From positions 124,001 to 188,000 of the forward strand of contig NZ_JAFCLP010000005.1 of NCBI RefSeq assembly GCF_018129405.1: DNA of 64,000 bases, read 5' to 3'. The translations under genes were made by a program, and so were the position numbers. Position 1 is the stretch's first letter; each line of letters opens with the position of its first letter. Shown one piece after another: positions 17,465 through 28,941 of the stretch. This DNA comes from Bradyrhizobium iriomotense. Its GTDB lineage: Bacteria; Pseudomonadota; Alphaproteobacteria; Rhizobiales; Xanthobacteraceae. A model generated the notes under the pieces. It was not told the DNA's origin. It made no database searches and was given only the letters and a program-made list of their open reading frames with translations.

Positions 17465-18855
17465 CCCGCCAGTTTGCGCGCCAGCATCCGGAAGCGCAAG
17501 ATCAAGAGCCCGGCATAGACGAACGAGCCGATCGAGAACCCGATCCAGACGCCGACCGCGCCCAGTTCCGCGTGGAAGGCAAGCACCCAGGCGATGGGAA
17601 AGGCGACGCACCAATAACCGATCGCCGCGAACACCAGCGTCATCCTGGTGTCATTGATGCCGCGCAGCGCGCCGCCCATGATGGTCTGGAGGCCGTCGGC
17701 GATGAAGAAGCTTGCGCCGACCAGCAGCAGCGTTGCCGTCAGCTCGACCGTTGCCGCGCTGGCCTCGCTGCGGCCGAAGAACAGCCGTCCGAGCTCGTAG
17801 CGGCCGAGAATGATCGCGACGGTCAGGGCTGAGACGAACGCGACCCCGAGCACCGCTGCGACGAGCCCTGCGCGCCTCACCGCGACCATGTCGTCGCGGC
17901 CGAATGCATGGCCAACCCGCACCGTTGCCGCCATGCCGATGCCGAGCGGGACCATGAACAGCACGGCGGTGACCTGGAGCGCGATCTGGTGCGCGGCGAG
18001 CGCCGCGGTCGAGATCAGCCCCATCAGCAGCGCGGCCGAGGAGAACAATCCATATTCGAGCAGCAGGGAAAACGAGATCGGCGCGCCGACCGCGACGAGC
18101 TGGCGCATCAACGGCCAGTCGATCCGCCAGAGATGGGCGAGGGGACGATAGTCTGCGAACGGTTTGCGCAGCCCTGCGATGGCAAGCGCGGCGAAGAAGG
18201 TACCGAGATTGACCAGCGTGGTCGCAAGCCCCGCGCCGAACAGGCCGAGCTCCGGCAGGCCGAACAGGCCGTGGATCAGCGCATAGACCAGCACGGCATT
18301 GACCGGGATCGCCGCCACCGTGATCCACAGCGGCGCCTGCGGCCGGTTCACCGCGCTCATCATGCTGCGCAGCGCGATGAAGCCGAGCGCCGGCGCGATG
18401 CCCCAGGCGAGACCGTTCAAATAGCGCTGCGCCAGCGCAGCCGATTGCGACACCTGACCGAGCGCGAGCAGGATCTGCTCACCATAGAGCGGCGAGGCCA
18501 TCATCGGCAGCGAGATCAGCAGCGCGGCCCACAGGCCGACGCGCAGCGAGCGGCGGATGCGCCTGACATCGCCGGCGCCGAACGCCTGTGCGGCCAGCGG
18601 CGACACCGCGGACATCAGGCCGAGCCCGAAGGTGAAGCTGACGAAATAGACCGTATGCGCCAGCGCCGCCGCGGCCACCGCGCTCTCGCCGAGGTGACCG
18701 ATCATCGCGAGATCGGTCGTGATCATCGCGATCTGCCCGAGCTGCGTCAGCATCATCGGCACGGCCAGCCGCAGCGTCTCGACGAACTCTTGCGCGAGAT
18801 GATTTTGCGGCACGCCGGCTTGCGGCTGCGCATGATGTTGGACGGTGTCGAGCAT
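17461..18855 (-). CDS. MATE-family multidrug efflux transporter
   Basis: 464 residues with about twelve hydrophobic segments in two similar halves. N-terminal LAVPMMLTQLGQIAMITTDLAMIGHLGESAVAAAALAH is the classic NorM/MATE opening; RSMMSAVNRPQAPLWIT and GIGMAATVRVGHAFGRDD are the usual cytoplasmic-loop segments. MATE pumps export cationic drugs or metabolites using Na+ or H+. First gene of an operon whose next two genes overlap head-to-tail by four bases each. Confidence 0.92.
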   Translation of the reverse strand: MLDTVQHHAQPQAGVPQNHLAQEFVETLRLAVPMMLTQLGQIAMITTDLAMIGHLGESAVAAAALAHTVYFVSFTFGLGLMSAVSPLAAQAFGAGDVRRIRRSLRVGLWAALLISLPMMASPLYGEQILLALGQVSQSAALAQRYLNGLAWGIAPALGFIALRSMMSAVNRPQAPLWITVAAIPVNAVLVYALIHGLFGLPELGLFGAGLATTLVNLGTFFAALAIAGLRKPFADYRPLAHLWRIDWPLMRQLVAVGAPISFSLLLEYGLFSSAALLMGLISTAALAAHQIALQVTAVLFMVPLGIGMAATVRVGHAFGRDDMVAVRRAGLVAAVLGVAFVSALTVAIILGRYELGRLFFGRSEASAATVELTATLLLVGASFFIADGLQTIMGGALRGINDTRMTLVFAAIGYWCVAFPIAWVLAFHAELGAVGVWIGFSIGSFVYAGLLILRFRMLARKLAG

Positions 18856-19234
18856 GGCGGCTCATTAGCACAGCCACACGTCGAAAACATGGCTCACGTG
18901 TCCCGGACGCGCGAAGCGCGAGCCGGGACCAGAAGCCGCAGGCGTAGCTCGCAATCGCATGGGCCCCGGCTCAGCAGCGCACCGCTGAAGAAGCGCTGCG
19001 CTGCATCCGGGGCACGAGATTGATGTGCGAGGCTGCGTGCTTTTCCACCCTCTCCCTTGTGGGAGTCTGTCTCGGCGAAGTCGGACCCGTAGGGTGGGCA
19101 AAGGCGCATTGCGCCGTGCCCACGACCTCTCCAATATTGCAACAGAAGCGTGGGCACGCTTCGCTTTGCCCACCCTACGATATTGTGCGCATTGCGCCAC
19201 CTTCTCCCGCAAGAGGGAGAAGGAAGAAAGAACC
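18856..19234. repeat. Repeat-filled gap between the MATE and murA genes
   Basis: Three repeat units occupy this 379-base gap. At 18900-19016, CCCGGACGCGCGAAGCGCG and GCTGCATCCGGGG form one palindrome. At 19089-19179, GTAGGGTGGGCAAAGGCGC mirrors GCTTCGCTTTGCCCACCCTAC. At 19200-19224, CTTCTCCC/GGGAGAAG makes a hairpin just before the murA stop. The right-hand hairpin may help end murA transcription. No gene seen. Confidence 0.7.
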
Positions 19235-20530
19235 TCAGCTCTTCCTTTCCGGCACGCGCTTGATCTTCGCCCCAAGCGCGTTCAGCCGTTCCTCGATGCG
19301 CTCATAGCCGCGCTCGATCTGGTCGGCATTGTTGATGGTCGAGGTGCCCTCGGCGCAGACGGCCGCGAGCAGCATCGCCATGCCGGCGCGGATGTCGGGC
19401 GAGGTCATCGGCGCGCCGCGCAGGCGGCTGGGACCGGCGATGATGGCGCGATGAGGATCGCAGAGAACAATTCTTGCGCCCATCGCGATCAGCTTGTCGA
19501 CGAAGAACATCCTGGATTCGAACATCTTCTCGAACATCAGGATCACGCCCTCGCATTGCGTGGCGGTGACGATCGCGATCGACATCAGATCGGCCGGGAA
19601 GGCCGGCCAGGGCTGGTCCTCCAGCTTCGGCACATGGCCGCCGAAATCGTCCTGGATCTTCAATGTTTGATTGGAGGGCACGATGAGGTCGTCGCCCTCG
19701 ACCCGGCAGACGATGCCGAGCCGCTCGAAGCCCATGCGGATCGAGCGCAGATGCTCGACGCCTGATCGCACGATGCGAAGCTGCGAGCGCGTCACGGCGG
19801 CAAGGCCGATCAGCGAGCCGACCTCGATGTGGTCGGGCTGGATCCGGTAGGTCGCTTCCCCCAGCGTCGCCGAACCATGGATGACCATGGTGTTGGTGCC
19901 GATGCCCTCGATCCTCGCGCCGAGCGCGACCAGGAAGTTGGCGAGATCCTGCACATGCGGCTCGGACGCGGCGTTGCGCAAATATGTGACGCCGTCGGCG
20001 GCGACGGCCGCGACCAGCGCGTTCTCGGTCGCGGTCACGCTCGGCTCGTCCAGGAACACGTCGGCGCCCGCGAGCTTGGGCGCGCGGAATTCGAGCCGGT
20101 CGGTCGCGGTGACCTTGGCGCCGAGCTGTTCGAGCGCCAGCACATGGGTATCGAGCCGGCGCCGGCCGATGACGTCGCCGCCGGGCGGCGGCAGCATCAC
20201 TTCGCCGCAGCGGGCGAGCAGGGGACCGGCGAGCAGGATCGAGGCCCGGATGCGGACGCACAGCTCGGGATCGAGGTCGGCGGCGCGGATGCTCTTGGCG
20301 TGGATATGAAGCGTGTTGCGGGCGGTCCACTCGGCCGAGGCGCCGACGGAGCGGATCAGCTCGACCAGCGTCTCGGTGTCGCGGATCCGCGGCACGTTCT
20401 CGAGCGTCACCGGATGCTCGGTGAGCAGGGCGGCGGCGATGATCGGCAGTGCCGAATTCTTGTTGCCGGACGGCTCGATCGAGCCCGAGAGCCGGTGACC
20501 GCCCTCGACGATGTACTGGATGGGCGCCAA
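19235..20530 (-). CDS. murA: UDP-N-acetylglucosamine 1-carboxyvinyltransferase with Asp in place of the active-site Cys
   Basis: 431 residues from a TTG at 20530 (reads MAPIQYIVEGGHRLSG); no ATG or GTG fits, and the frame is open to another TTG at 20605. MurA transfers enolpyruvate from PEP to UDP-GlcNAc in the cytosol, the first committed step of peptidoglycan synthesis. SGNKNSALPI, PAFPADL, FESRMFF and DIRAGMAML carry the substrate residues. The loop that normally reads GGCxIG reads GGDVIG, so the fosfomycin-alkylated Cys is Asp119 (codon 20174-20176). That variant occurs naturally in mycobacteria and chlamydiae and gives intrinsic fosfomycin resistance. Confidence 0.92.
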   Translation of the reverse strand: MAPIQYIVEGGHRLSGSIEPSGNKNSALPIIAAALLTEHPVTLENVPRIRDTETLVELIRSVGASAEWTARNTLHIHAKSIRAADLDPELCVRIRASILLAGPLLARCGEVMLPPPGGDVIGRRRLDTHVLALEQLGAKVTATDRLEFRAPKLAGADVFLDEPSVTATENALVAAVAADGVTYLRNAASEPHVQDLANFLVALGARIEGIGTNTMVIHGSATLGEATYRIQPDHIEVGSLIGLAAVTRSQLRIVRSGVEHLRSIRMGFERLGIVCRVEGDDLIVPSNQTLKIQDDFGGHVPKLEDQPWPAFPADLMSIAIVTATQCEGVILMFEKMFESRMFFVDKLIAMGARIVLCDPHRAIIAGPSRLRGAPMTSPDIRAGMAMLLAAVCAEGTSTINNADQIERGYERIEERLNALGAKIKRVPERKS

Positions 20531-20653
20531 ATGGATTCTCGCTGTCTGGTGGGGTGGGGCGGGCTGTTTCGGGCGGAAACTACAGAGATTTGAGCGCGGT
20601 AGCAATTGCGCTGGCCGTGGTTCGGGGCCCGTCGGTCGCCCTCGGCGGGTGTT

Positions 20654-21121
20654 TCAGAACAGTCCGACGATATTCCCCACGACATAAAGGATCGCGATCA
20701 GGATCAGCGCGCCGATCATGACGAAGGAGATTTCGATCGCGATGGCGCCGGTGCCGAGCGTGGCGGCGACGGCGGCAAGAAGCCGCTCCTCCCGGAAGAT
20801 CAGCGAGAGCACCGAGAGCAGGATGGCGAGCAGGCCGAGCGAGATCGCGGTGACTGATGCCGTTTCGCTCCAGCTTCGTCCGGCTGATTTCTCGACCTTG
20901 GGCGCCTGGTACTCCACGCCCTTTACCTTCGCGATCACGCGGTCCTTGATGCGATGGCCGGTGTCGACGATGACCTGGTCCGCCGGCGGCGGGGGGAACA
21001 CGATCGGCACGACCCAGCGTGGCAAAACCGCCGCGATGAGCGCCAGCACGCCGACGATGCTGCCGATGATACCGAGCCGGCGGGAGGGCGCGGCGGAACT
21101 GGTCGTTGCAGAGGCGGTCAT
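20654..21121 (-). CDS. Small inner-membrane protein of unknown function
   Basis: 155 residues. One hydrophobic helix near residues 17-45 ends in a Pro-rich stretch (VFPPPPADQV), a polar ~45-residue loop follows (HRIKDRVIAKVKGVEYQAPKVEKS), then two or three helices to the C-terminus. I recognise no domain. It lies between the murA-like gene and a scramblase-like gene, all on the minus strand. Confidence 0.7.
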   Translation of the reverse strand: MTASATTSSAAPSRRLGIIGSIVGVLALIAAVLPRWVVPIVFPPPPADQVIVDTGHRIKDRVIAKVKGVEYQAPKVEKSAGRSWSETASVTAISLGLLAILLSVLSLIFREERLLAAVAATLGTGAIAIEISFVMIGALILIAILYVVGNIVGLF

Positions 21122-21234
21122 GGCGCGACGCTTCCCGGCCAGAATTGGCCTTGCGGGTCATGCCACTTCGTCGCAATGGCGGGTGGCGAGGTTCAGGTGC
21201 CGCGGCGGTACGTTTGATGTTGCCGCGAGGCGCC

Positions 21235-21873
21235 TCAATTGCGGAACAAATTGATGGCGCCGCCCTCGCCTTTGACCTCGAAATACATGAGATCGATGTA
21301 GATCGCAGCGGCAAGAACCAGCGCGCGCTCGTCTTCTGTCAGGCCGCGTTCCAGATACTCCACCAGAAAATTATCGCGGTCGGTGAACAGTTCATCGCCG
21401 ATTCCGGACCATTTCTTCGCAACGCGCGCGTGCTCCCGCCCTCCGCGCATGAACGGAAAGGTCCATACTTTCCAGAATGGCGAAGTGACTTCGAGCACCA
21501 CTTTTCCCTGCGCATCCTGCACATGGAAGATCTTGGTGAAAATCGAAAACTGACGCTCGATGGTTCCTATGAGACGGCCGTCGCGCGAACGCAGCTCCAG
21601 GCACTGAAAGAACCAGCGGAAGGGATGAATGCCGCGCATGACCGGCTGTCGGGCGCCGTCGAAAAAATGAACCTCGAAGGAGCGCCAATGCCCAAATGCC
21701 TGGCGCCCGAGGAAGCCGAGAATTCCCTTTTGCTGTTCGGCCGCATAGAGCAGATCGCGGCCATTTTCATCGCGAATGCGATACTTGTTGCGGGTTTCGA
21801 AGCCGAAGAGTTCGGCCATTTCGAAGACCTGCTGCACGTACATTTGGCGTTGCTCAGCTAAAATCGGCAACAT
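21235..21873 (-). CDS. Phospholipid scramblase-like protein
   Basis: 212 residues from the ATG at 21873, chosen because GGAAGAGG lies upstream; in-frame ATGs at 21912 and 21972 are possible. The middle follows the scramblase (LURP-one/tubby-like) beta-barrel pattern: ETRNKYRIRDENGRDLLYAAEQ, SFEVHFFDGARQPVMRGIHPFRWFFQCLELR, GRLIGTIERQFSIFTKIFHVQDAQGKVVLEV and PFWKVWTFPFM. Eukaryotic members move or bind membrane lipids; bacterial members are scarcely studied. There is no classical signal peptide. Function is inferred from fold only. Confidence 0.75.
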   Translation of the reverse strand: MLPILAEQRQMYVQQVFEMAELFGFETRNKYRIRDENGRDLLYAAEQQKGILGFLGRQAFGHWRSFEVHFFDGARQPVMRGIHPFRWFFQCLELRSRDGRLIGTIERQFSIFTKIFHVQDAQGKVVLEVTSPFWKVWTFPFMRGGREHARVAKKWSGIGDELFTDRDNFLVEYLERGLTEDERALVLAAAIYIDLMYFEVKGEGGAINLFRN

Positions 21874-22040
21874 GTCGCTCGGACCTCTTCCATGATCTGC
21901 CTTCAGGTCCATCGCGCCGGCTCTCACCTTGGCTCCGGCGCTCTCGGCCAGCGTGCTGAGTGAAATACGCATCGGCAACGCGGCAGGTGGGCCTACGCTA
22001 CTTCGTCGTGATGGCGGGTGGTGAGGTTCAGGGAATTCGG

Positions 22041-22174
22041 TCACCTCTCCCCGCAGGGGAGAGGTCGGATTGCGCAGCAATCCGGGTGAGGGGCCGCAGC
22101 ATTCGGTGAGACCAAAACCCCTCACCCGGATCGCATCTGACGATGCGATCCGACCTCTCCCTACGGGAGAGGTG
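22041..22174. repeat. Dispersed palindromic repeat, 'CACCTCTCCCC' family
   Basis: CACCTCTCCCCGCAGGGGAG at the left mirrors CTCTCCCTACGGGAGAGGTG at the right, with inner CCGGGTGAGGGG / CCCCTCACCCGG arms and a GATTGCGCAGCAATC hairpin. It is located between the scramblase-like gene's upstream side and the gyrB stop codon. Confidence 0.8.
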
Positions 22175-22212
22175 ATCTGCGTCCGTGGTTGGCACCGATC
22201 AAGCCACCGGCC

Positions 22213-24933
<2,721 letters not shown>

Positions 24934-25617
24934 TCAGTAGATCTGGGACGGCTTCTCATCGTCGCTGAGGCTCCAGGCCTCGCCTGCGGCCAGGGTGACG
25001 GTATCGGCGCGCAGCAGAAGGCCCCACGCGCGCAGCTGGTAGGAATACGTGCCGGGCGGCAGATCCAGCATTTGTGGATGATTTTCGCCGCCAGCGATCT
25101 CAATGGTTTGATCGTTGATCACAAGCGAAGCCACGTCTGGCCTTAGATAGCCGAAGATCAGCCGCGCTTGTCCTGATATCGGCAGGATATTGGCCTTGGC
25201 CGCGGCCTCCGGATTCCGCTGTGCCAGGCTGACCGTGGTCTCGTCCTTGGCGCGGCCAAGCTTCAGGGTGGCCGGGCCCTTTGGGGAGGCGAAGGCGAGT
25301 TGCACGCGATCGGCGGCGATCACCGCGTCATCCGGCGTCTCCTGCCAGCCGCGCTTTCCGAGCTCTCTGCGGTAGAAGGCGAGCACCTCGCTGAGCTCCG
25401 CGGGCACGCGCGCTTCGATCTCAAGCCGGAGCGGGGCCTCGGCGCCATGCGCCCGCGTGGTGCGGAATTGGCTGAAGCTGCTTTGCTTCGGTGCCGGCAT
25501 CTCGACGTCGGGATCTGCCGTCAGCGGTTCCTGCGAGCAGCTTGCGAGAAGGAAGAGGCCGCACACGAGCAGCCGCCACCGTGCCGGGACCCTCGTCCCG
25601 CGCCTTGCCGTCGTCAT
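24934..25617 (-). CDS. Putative lipoprotein, short member of a tandem triplicated family
   Basis: 227 residues from the ATG at 25617 (GGAGA six bases upstream; an in-frame GTG sits at 25623). The N-terminus RRGTRVPARWRLLVCGLFLL ends LASC, a good lipobox, so it is probably a lipoprotein. Then comes the family module SEVLAFYRRELGKRGWQE (~residue 80), a strand region AFASPKGPATLKLGRA, and a C-terminal segment PPGTYSYQLRAW ... LAAGEAWSL ending in Tyr. The two genes upstream encode paralogs with the same parts. No known domain recognised; the C-terminal part resembles PEGA-like beta sandwich segments. Likely envelope location. Confidence 0.8.
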   Translation of the reverse strand: MTTARRGTRVPARWRLLVCGLFLLASCSQEPLTADPDVEMPAPKQSSFSQFRTTRAHGAEAPLRLEIEARVPAELSEVLAFYRRELGKRGWQETPDDAVIAADRVQLAFASPKGPATLKLGRAKDETTVSLAQRNPEAAAKANILPISGQARLIFGYLRPDVASLVINDQTIEIAGGENHPQMLDLPPGTYSYQLRAWGLLLRADTVTLAAGEAWSLSDDEKPSQIY

Positions 25618-25740
25618 GCCCACTCTCCAGGGATGTCGCGCGTCGTGATCTTCGCGCGATGCAGCGGCTGCGACACGGGTCGCCGCCGCCTCTCGACGAC
25701 TAGTCGCCCCGCGAACCCGACAGGTTCACCCTGGCCGTTA
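25618..25740. repeat. Duplicated gene-leader segment, copy 1
   Basis: The leader of the first paralog shares blocks with the segments at 27916 and 28765: an initial CTCCAGGGAT, TCGCGCG, CGGCTGCGACAC, a CTAGTCG stretch and an ACAGGTTCA end. The repeat of non-coding blocks upstream of each paralog shows that gene and leader were duplicated as one unit. Confidence 0.7.
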
Positions 25741-25758
25741 CAGGCACAGGCGGCGGGA

Positions 25759-27915
25759 TCAATACATCTGCAGCGGCAGCACGTCGCCGCTTGGGCCCAC
25801 CATGAGACCCCAGGCGTCGCCGGCGGCGACCGTGAGGGTCTCGGTCCGGGCAGGACGCCCCGGTACGCGCAGCGCATACTGATACTTGCCGGGCGCCAGA
25901 TCGAGCATCGGACCTTTCGGCGATTGCGGGCCGCCGGCGCCGGCCGCGATCTTGATCGTCTGCTTGTTGATCGTGAGCGATGCTTCCTTGTCGCCCATAT
26001 TGCCGATCATCAGCCTTGCCTGGCCCGGCTTGGGCATGATGTCCGCCTTGGTCGCGGCATCCGGATTCTTCTGCGCCAGATTGACGGTGGTCTCGCCTTT
26101 GGCGCGGCCGAGCTTGAGCACCGCTGGTCCCTGCGGCGAGGTGAAGTCGATCTGCGCGCGCTCCGCGGACACGGTCGCGCCGTCGGTCTTTTCCTGCCAG
26201 CCGAGCTTTCCAAGCTCGGTGCGGTAGAACGCCAGCACGTCGCCGAGCGGGGCCGGGATGCTCGCTTCCAACTCGCGGCGGAACGGCGTCTCCGTGCCCG
26301 GCAGCTTGGTGGTGGCGAGCGAGGTCGACGACCGCTGCGTCGGCACGGGAAGCTGGGATTCGGGATCGGGCTTGAGCGGCTCGGAGGACTTGGCTTGCAC
26401 CTCCGGGGCGGCTGCGGGCTTGGCGGCGGCCACCATGAGGCCGGAGCCGTCGGCGCGCACATTCACCTTCGGACCCATCTGCATCACGGTCATCGAGATC
26501 GACTTGCCGCCTTTCGAGAACTCCATCACCGCCATGCTTGGCTGGTTGATGACGGAAGGCTGCTCCTTCCAGCCTGCAGGCTTCAACGCCGCACGGTAGA
26601 ACGCGGTGAGCGCCTTCACGCTCGACGCCGAGGAGAATTCCAGCCGGCCGTCGCCGCCCTCGAACTTCACGCCTTCGGCGTTCTCGGGCAGCGGCACCGG
26701 CGTCTTGCTGTCGGCGAGTGCATTGAGCGGCGCATCGGACAGCGCGGCCGCCTGCACCTTGCGCCGCGCTTCGTCGGCCGCGATCACCTGCTGTGCGGCT
26801 GCGGCGGCATCGCTGAAGAATTTCTCGTCGGCTTCCTTCTTCGCCTTGGCGCGGGCGGCGAGCGCGGAGTCCTTCACCTGCGTCGTCATCGTCACCATGG
26901 TCAGGTCGTATTTGCGGCCGATCCGCAGCAGGCCCGTTTCCTCGGCCGAGGAGATCCTGATCGCGACGTCATCGCCCGGAGCGGCGGCAGCCTTGCCGTC
27001 CTCCTGCCAGCCGCGCGCGGCGAGCTCGCGATGATAGAACACGAGCACGGGCGCCGGCTCGGCCAGGACCGCCACCGTCATCTCGCGGCGGTTCGAGCTT
27101 GCGCTTCCCAGGCTCTTCGCCGATTTGGTCGGCTTGGGGCGCGGCAGGCCGGCAACGTCATCGTCGGCCTGAAGCTCGTCAGGCAGTGCGAACGGCGCCA
27201 CCCGGATCTCGACATCGGTCCTGCCGTCGTCGCGGCGCGTCAGCGTCAGCATCACCGGCTTCTGCTTGTAGAACTGCGTCGTGTCGCCTTCGGGATGATC
27301 GTAGAAGGCGCGCACGCCGTTCGGGACCGCCTCGCCGAGATCGGCGTTCGGCCAGCGTGCAGCTGTTTCCGGCGTCAGCTTGCGCCAGCCGATCGCCGCC
27401 ATCTCTTTCGTGAAGAAGTCCGAGGTCGCATCGAGCGCCCCGGGCGCGACGCAGCCGAGATAGGGGCGGGTCTCGTCGAATACGAGATCGGTCGCGCCGT
27501 CCGGAAAAGGCACGTTCGAATAGATCCGGTCCGGTGTGTAGTAGACGGCGGACTGGTCGGGACGCCCGAGCGCCTGCGTGAAACGAACAGAAAGACCCTG
27601 CCGTCCCTTCTTGAATTTCAGCGTGGTGCTCTTTTCCTCCAGCGGCAGCACATAGGGCACCCATCCGTCGGCGCTCAGCAGTTTTCTGGTCGCGACCGTC
27701 GTAGCTGCAACAGGGGTTGGCACGGTGTAGATCACGCGATAAGTGTCCGGCCGCGAAGTGTCTTCGACAGCGCCCTCGAGCCGCGGCAGAGTGTGAACGT
27801 CGACGATACCAGCATCGGCGGCGGCCGCGACCGAGCAGCTCGCCATCAGGAACAGGCCACATGCCAGCAGCCGCCAGCGTGCCGGGACCTGCGTCCCGCG
27901 CTTGATCATCGACAT
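25759..27915 (-). CDS. Large multi-module secreted protein, central member of the triplicated family
   Basis: 718 residues from the ATG at 27915 (GGAG upstream; a TTG lies six bases earlier). N-terminus MSMIKRGTQVPARWRLLACG with a LFLMASC lipobox-like end. It carries five copies of a short helical module of the type FYRxELxxxGW: near residues 73-89 (RKLLSADGW), 165-181 (FFTKEMAAIGW), 289-305 (FYHRELAARGW), 436-451 (FYRAALKPAGW) and 559-575 (FYRTELGKLGW). Residues ~350-390 are charged and probably coiled coil. The C-terminus PGKYQYALRVPGRP ... GDAWGLMVGPSGD ends QMY, as in its neighbours. Function unknown. Confidence 0.8.
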   Translation of the reverse strand: MSMIKRGTQVPARWRLLACGLFLMASCSVAAAADAGIVDVHTLPRLEGAVEDTSRPDTYRVIYTVPTPVAATTVATRKLLSADGWVPYVLPLEEKSTTLKFKKGRQGLSVRFTQALGRPDQSAVYYTPDRIYSNVPFPDGATDLVFDETRPYLGCVAPGALDATSDFFTKEMAAIGWRKLTPETAARWPNADLGEAVPNGVRAFYDHPEGDTTQFYKQKPVMLTLTRRDDGRTDVEIRVAPFALPDELQADDDVAGLPRPKPTKSAKSLGSASSNRREMTVAVLAEPAPVLVFYHRELAARGWQEDGKAAAAPGDDVAIRISSAEETGLLRIGRKYDLTMVTMTTQVKDSALAARAKAKKEADEKFFSDAAAAAQQVIAADEARRKVQAAALSDAPLNALADSKTPVPLPENAEGVKFEGGDGRLEFSSASSVKALTAFYRAALKPAGWKEQPSVINQPSMAVMEFSKGGKSISMTVMQMGPKVNVRADGSGLMVAAAKPAAAPEVQAKSSEPLKPDPESQLPVPTQRSSTSLATTKLPGTETPFRRELEASIPAPLGDVLAFYRTELGKLGWQEKTDGATVSAERAQIDFTSPQGPAVLKLGRAKGETTVNLAQKNPDAATKADIMPKPGQARLMIGNMGDKEASLTINKQTIKIAAGAGGPQSPKGPMLDLAPGKYQYALRVPGRPARTETLTVAAGDAWGLMVGPSGDVLPLQMY

Positions 27916-28023
27916 CGCCAAACTCCTGGATTTCGCGCGGGTCTATCCCTCGCGCAATTGCAGGCTGCGACACCGTCGGCGCGGCCTCAGACCAGAAGTC
28001 GCGGCAGGAACCGGGCAGGTTCA
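27916..28023. repeat. Duplicated gene-leader segment, copy 2
   Basis: The spacer upstream of the large paralog contains TCGCGCG, CAATTGCAGGCTGCGACACC, GTCGGCGCGGCCTC and GAACCGGGCAGGTTCAAT. All are shared with the copy at 28765-28877 and more loosely with 25618-25740. The final TTCAAT carries the stop codon of the upstream paralog. Confidence 0.75.
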
Positions 28024-28764
28024 ATACAGATGAAGCGGTGACCACGCGTCGCCGTCGCGCCCCACCGTGAGCTCCCAGGTATCGCCGGCTGCGATGACGA
28101 GGGTGTTGGTATGGGCCGGATGGCCCGGCACGTTCACTTCGTAGGGGTATTTGCCGGGCGGCAGATCCAGCGCGACGGCGTTGGTGCCGCGGGCGCGCGT
28201 GATGGTCCGCTCGTCGATCGTGAGCGCGGCTTCCGTCTCGCCGATATTGCTGAACACCACCTTGGCCTGGCCGGGTTCGGGCATGACGTTCGCCCTGGTC
28301 GCCGTGTCCGAATTTTTCTGCACGAGCTCGACCGCGGTACTATTGTCCTTGCGGCGGAGCTCCAGCAGCGCCGGTCCCAGCGGGGAGGCGAAGGCGAGCT
28401 GGACGTGATCGGCGGCGATCACGGCGTCATCGTGCTGCTCCTGCCAGCCGAGCTTGCCGAGTTCGGCGCGGTAGAAGGCGAGCACGTCGCCGAGCGCGGC
28501 TGGTACGGTAGCTTCCAGCCTGGTGCGGAGCGGGGCTTCGATGCCGCTCACCACGGTGGTGTGGGTGCCCCTGTAGCTGTAACGGGTCGGCGCGGGCAGC
28601 TTGGCCTCGGGATCCGGCGTGAGCTCGGCCGAGAACAGTGCCGACAGATGCGGCGCCCAGGCGCCGGCGGTTGCCGCGAGCAGGCAGCTTGCGAGCAAGG
28701 CGAGGCCGCACGCAAACGCCCGCCATCGTGCCGGGGCTTGCGCCCCGGTCCTTACCGTCCGCAT
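28021..28764 (-). CDS. Secreted/lipoprotein-like protein, third member of the triplicated family
   Basis: 247 residues from the ATG at 28764 with GGAGAGAAAG directly upstream. N-terminus MRTVRTGAQAPARWRAFACG leads into a hydrophobic signal with LALLASC. The family module GDVLAFYRAELGKLGWQE lies near residue 100, then FASPLGPALLELRR and the C-terminal PPGKYPYEVNVPGHP ... GDTWELTVGRDGD, ending HLY. First of the three genes in transcription order; the recF stop is 178 bases upstream. A shared ancestor with the two genes downstream is plain from the signal peptide, module and final Tyr. Confidence 0.8.
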   Translation of the reverse strand: MRTVRTGAQAPARWRAFACGLALLASCLLAATAGAWAPHLSALFSAELTPDPEAKLPAPTRYSYRGTHTTVVSGIEAPLRTRLEATVPAALGDVLAFYRAELGKLGWQEQHDDAVIAADHVQLAFASPLGPALLELRRKDNSTAVELVQKNSDTATRANVMPEPGQAKVVFSNIGETEAALTIDERTITRARGTNAVALDLPPGKYPYEVNVPGHPAHTNTLVIAAGDTWELTVGRDGDAWSPLHLY

Positions 28765-28877
28765 CTTTCTCTCCAGAGATATCGCGCGTGATGTCATTGC
28801 GCGATTGCAACGGCTGCGACACCGTCGGCGCGGCCTCGCAGAGCTAGTCGCTGACGGAACCGGGCGGGTTCAATGCG
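28765..28877. repeat. Duplicated gene-leader segment, copy 3
   Basis: Contains CTCCAGAGATATCGCGCG, CGATTGCAACGGCTGCGACA, CCGTCGGCGCGGCCTC, CTAGTCG and GAACCGGGCGGGTTCAAT, nearly the same as copy 2. It ends TTCAATGCGC where copies 1 and 2 hold the stop of another paralog, suggesting that a further ancestral gene or the duplication junction lay here. Confidence 0.75.
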
Positions 28878-28941
28878 CTAAAGCATGATCCGGAAAAGTG
28901 CGAAGCGGTTTTCCGGAAAGATCATGCGTAAACAAAATAGT

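Noticed and set aside
25300-28041. A 913-codon plus-strand frame across the triplicated genes
   Set aside because: It mirrors three well-supported minus-strand genes, has no domain or signal, and long antisense frames are common in such high-GC codon usage.
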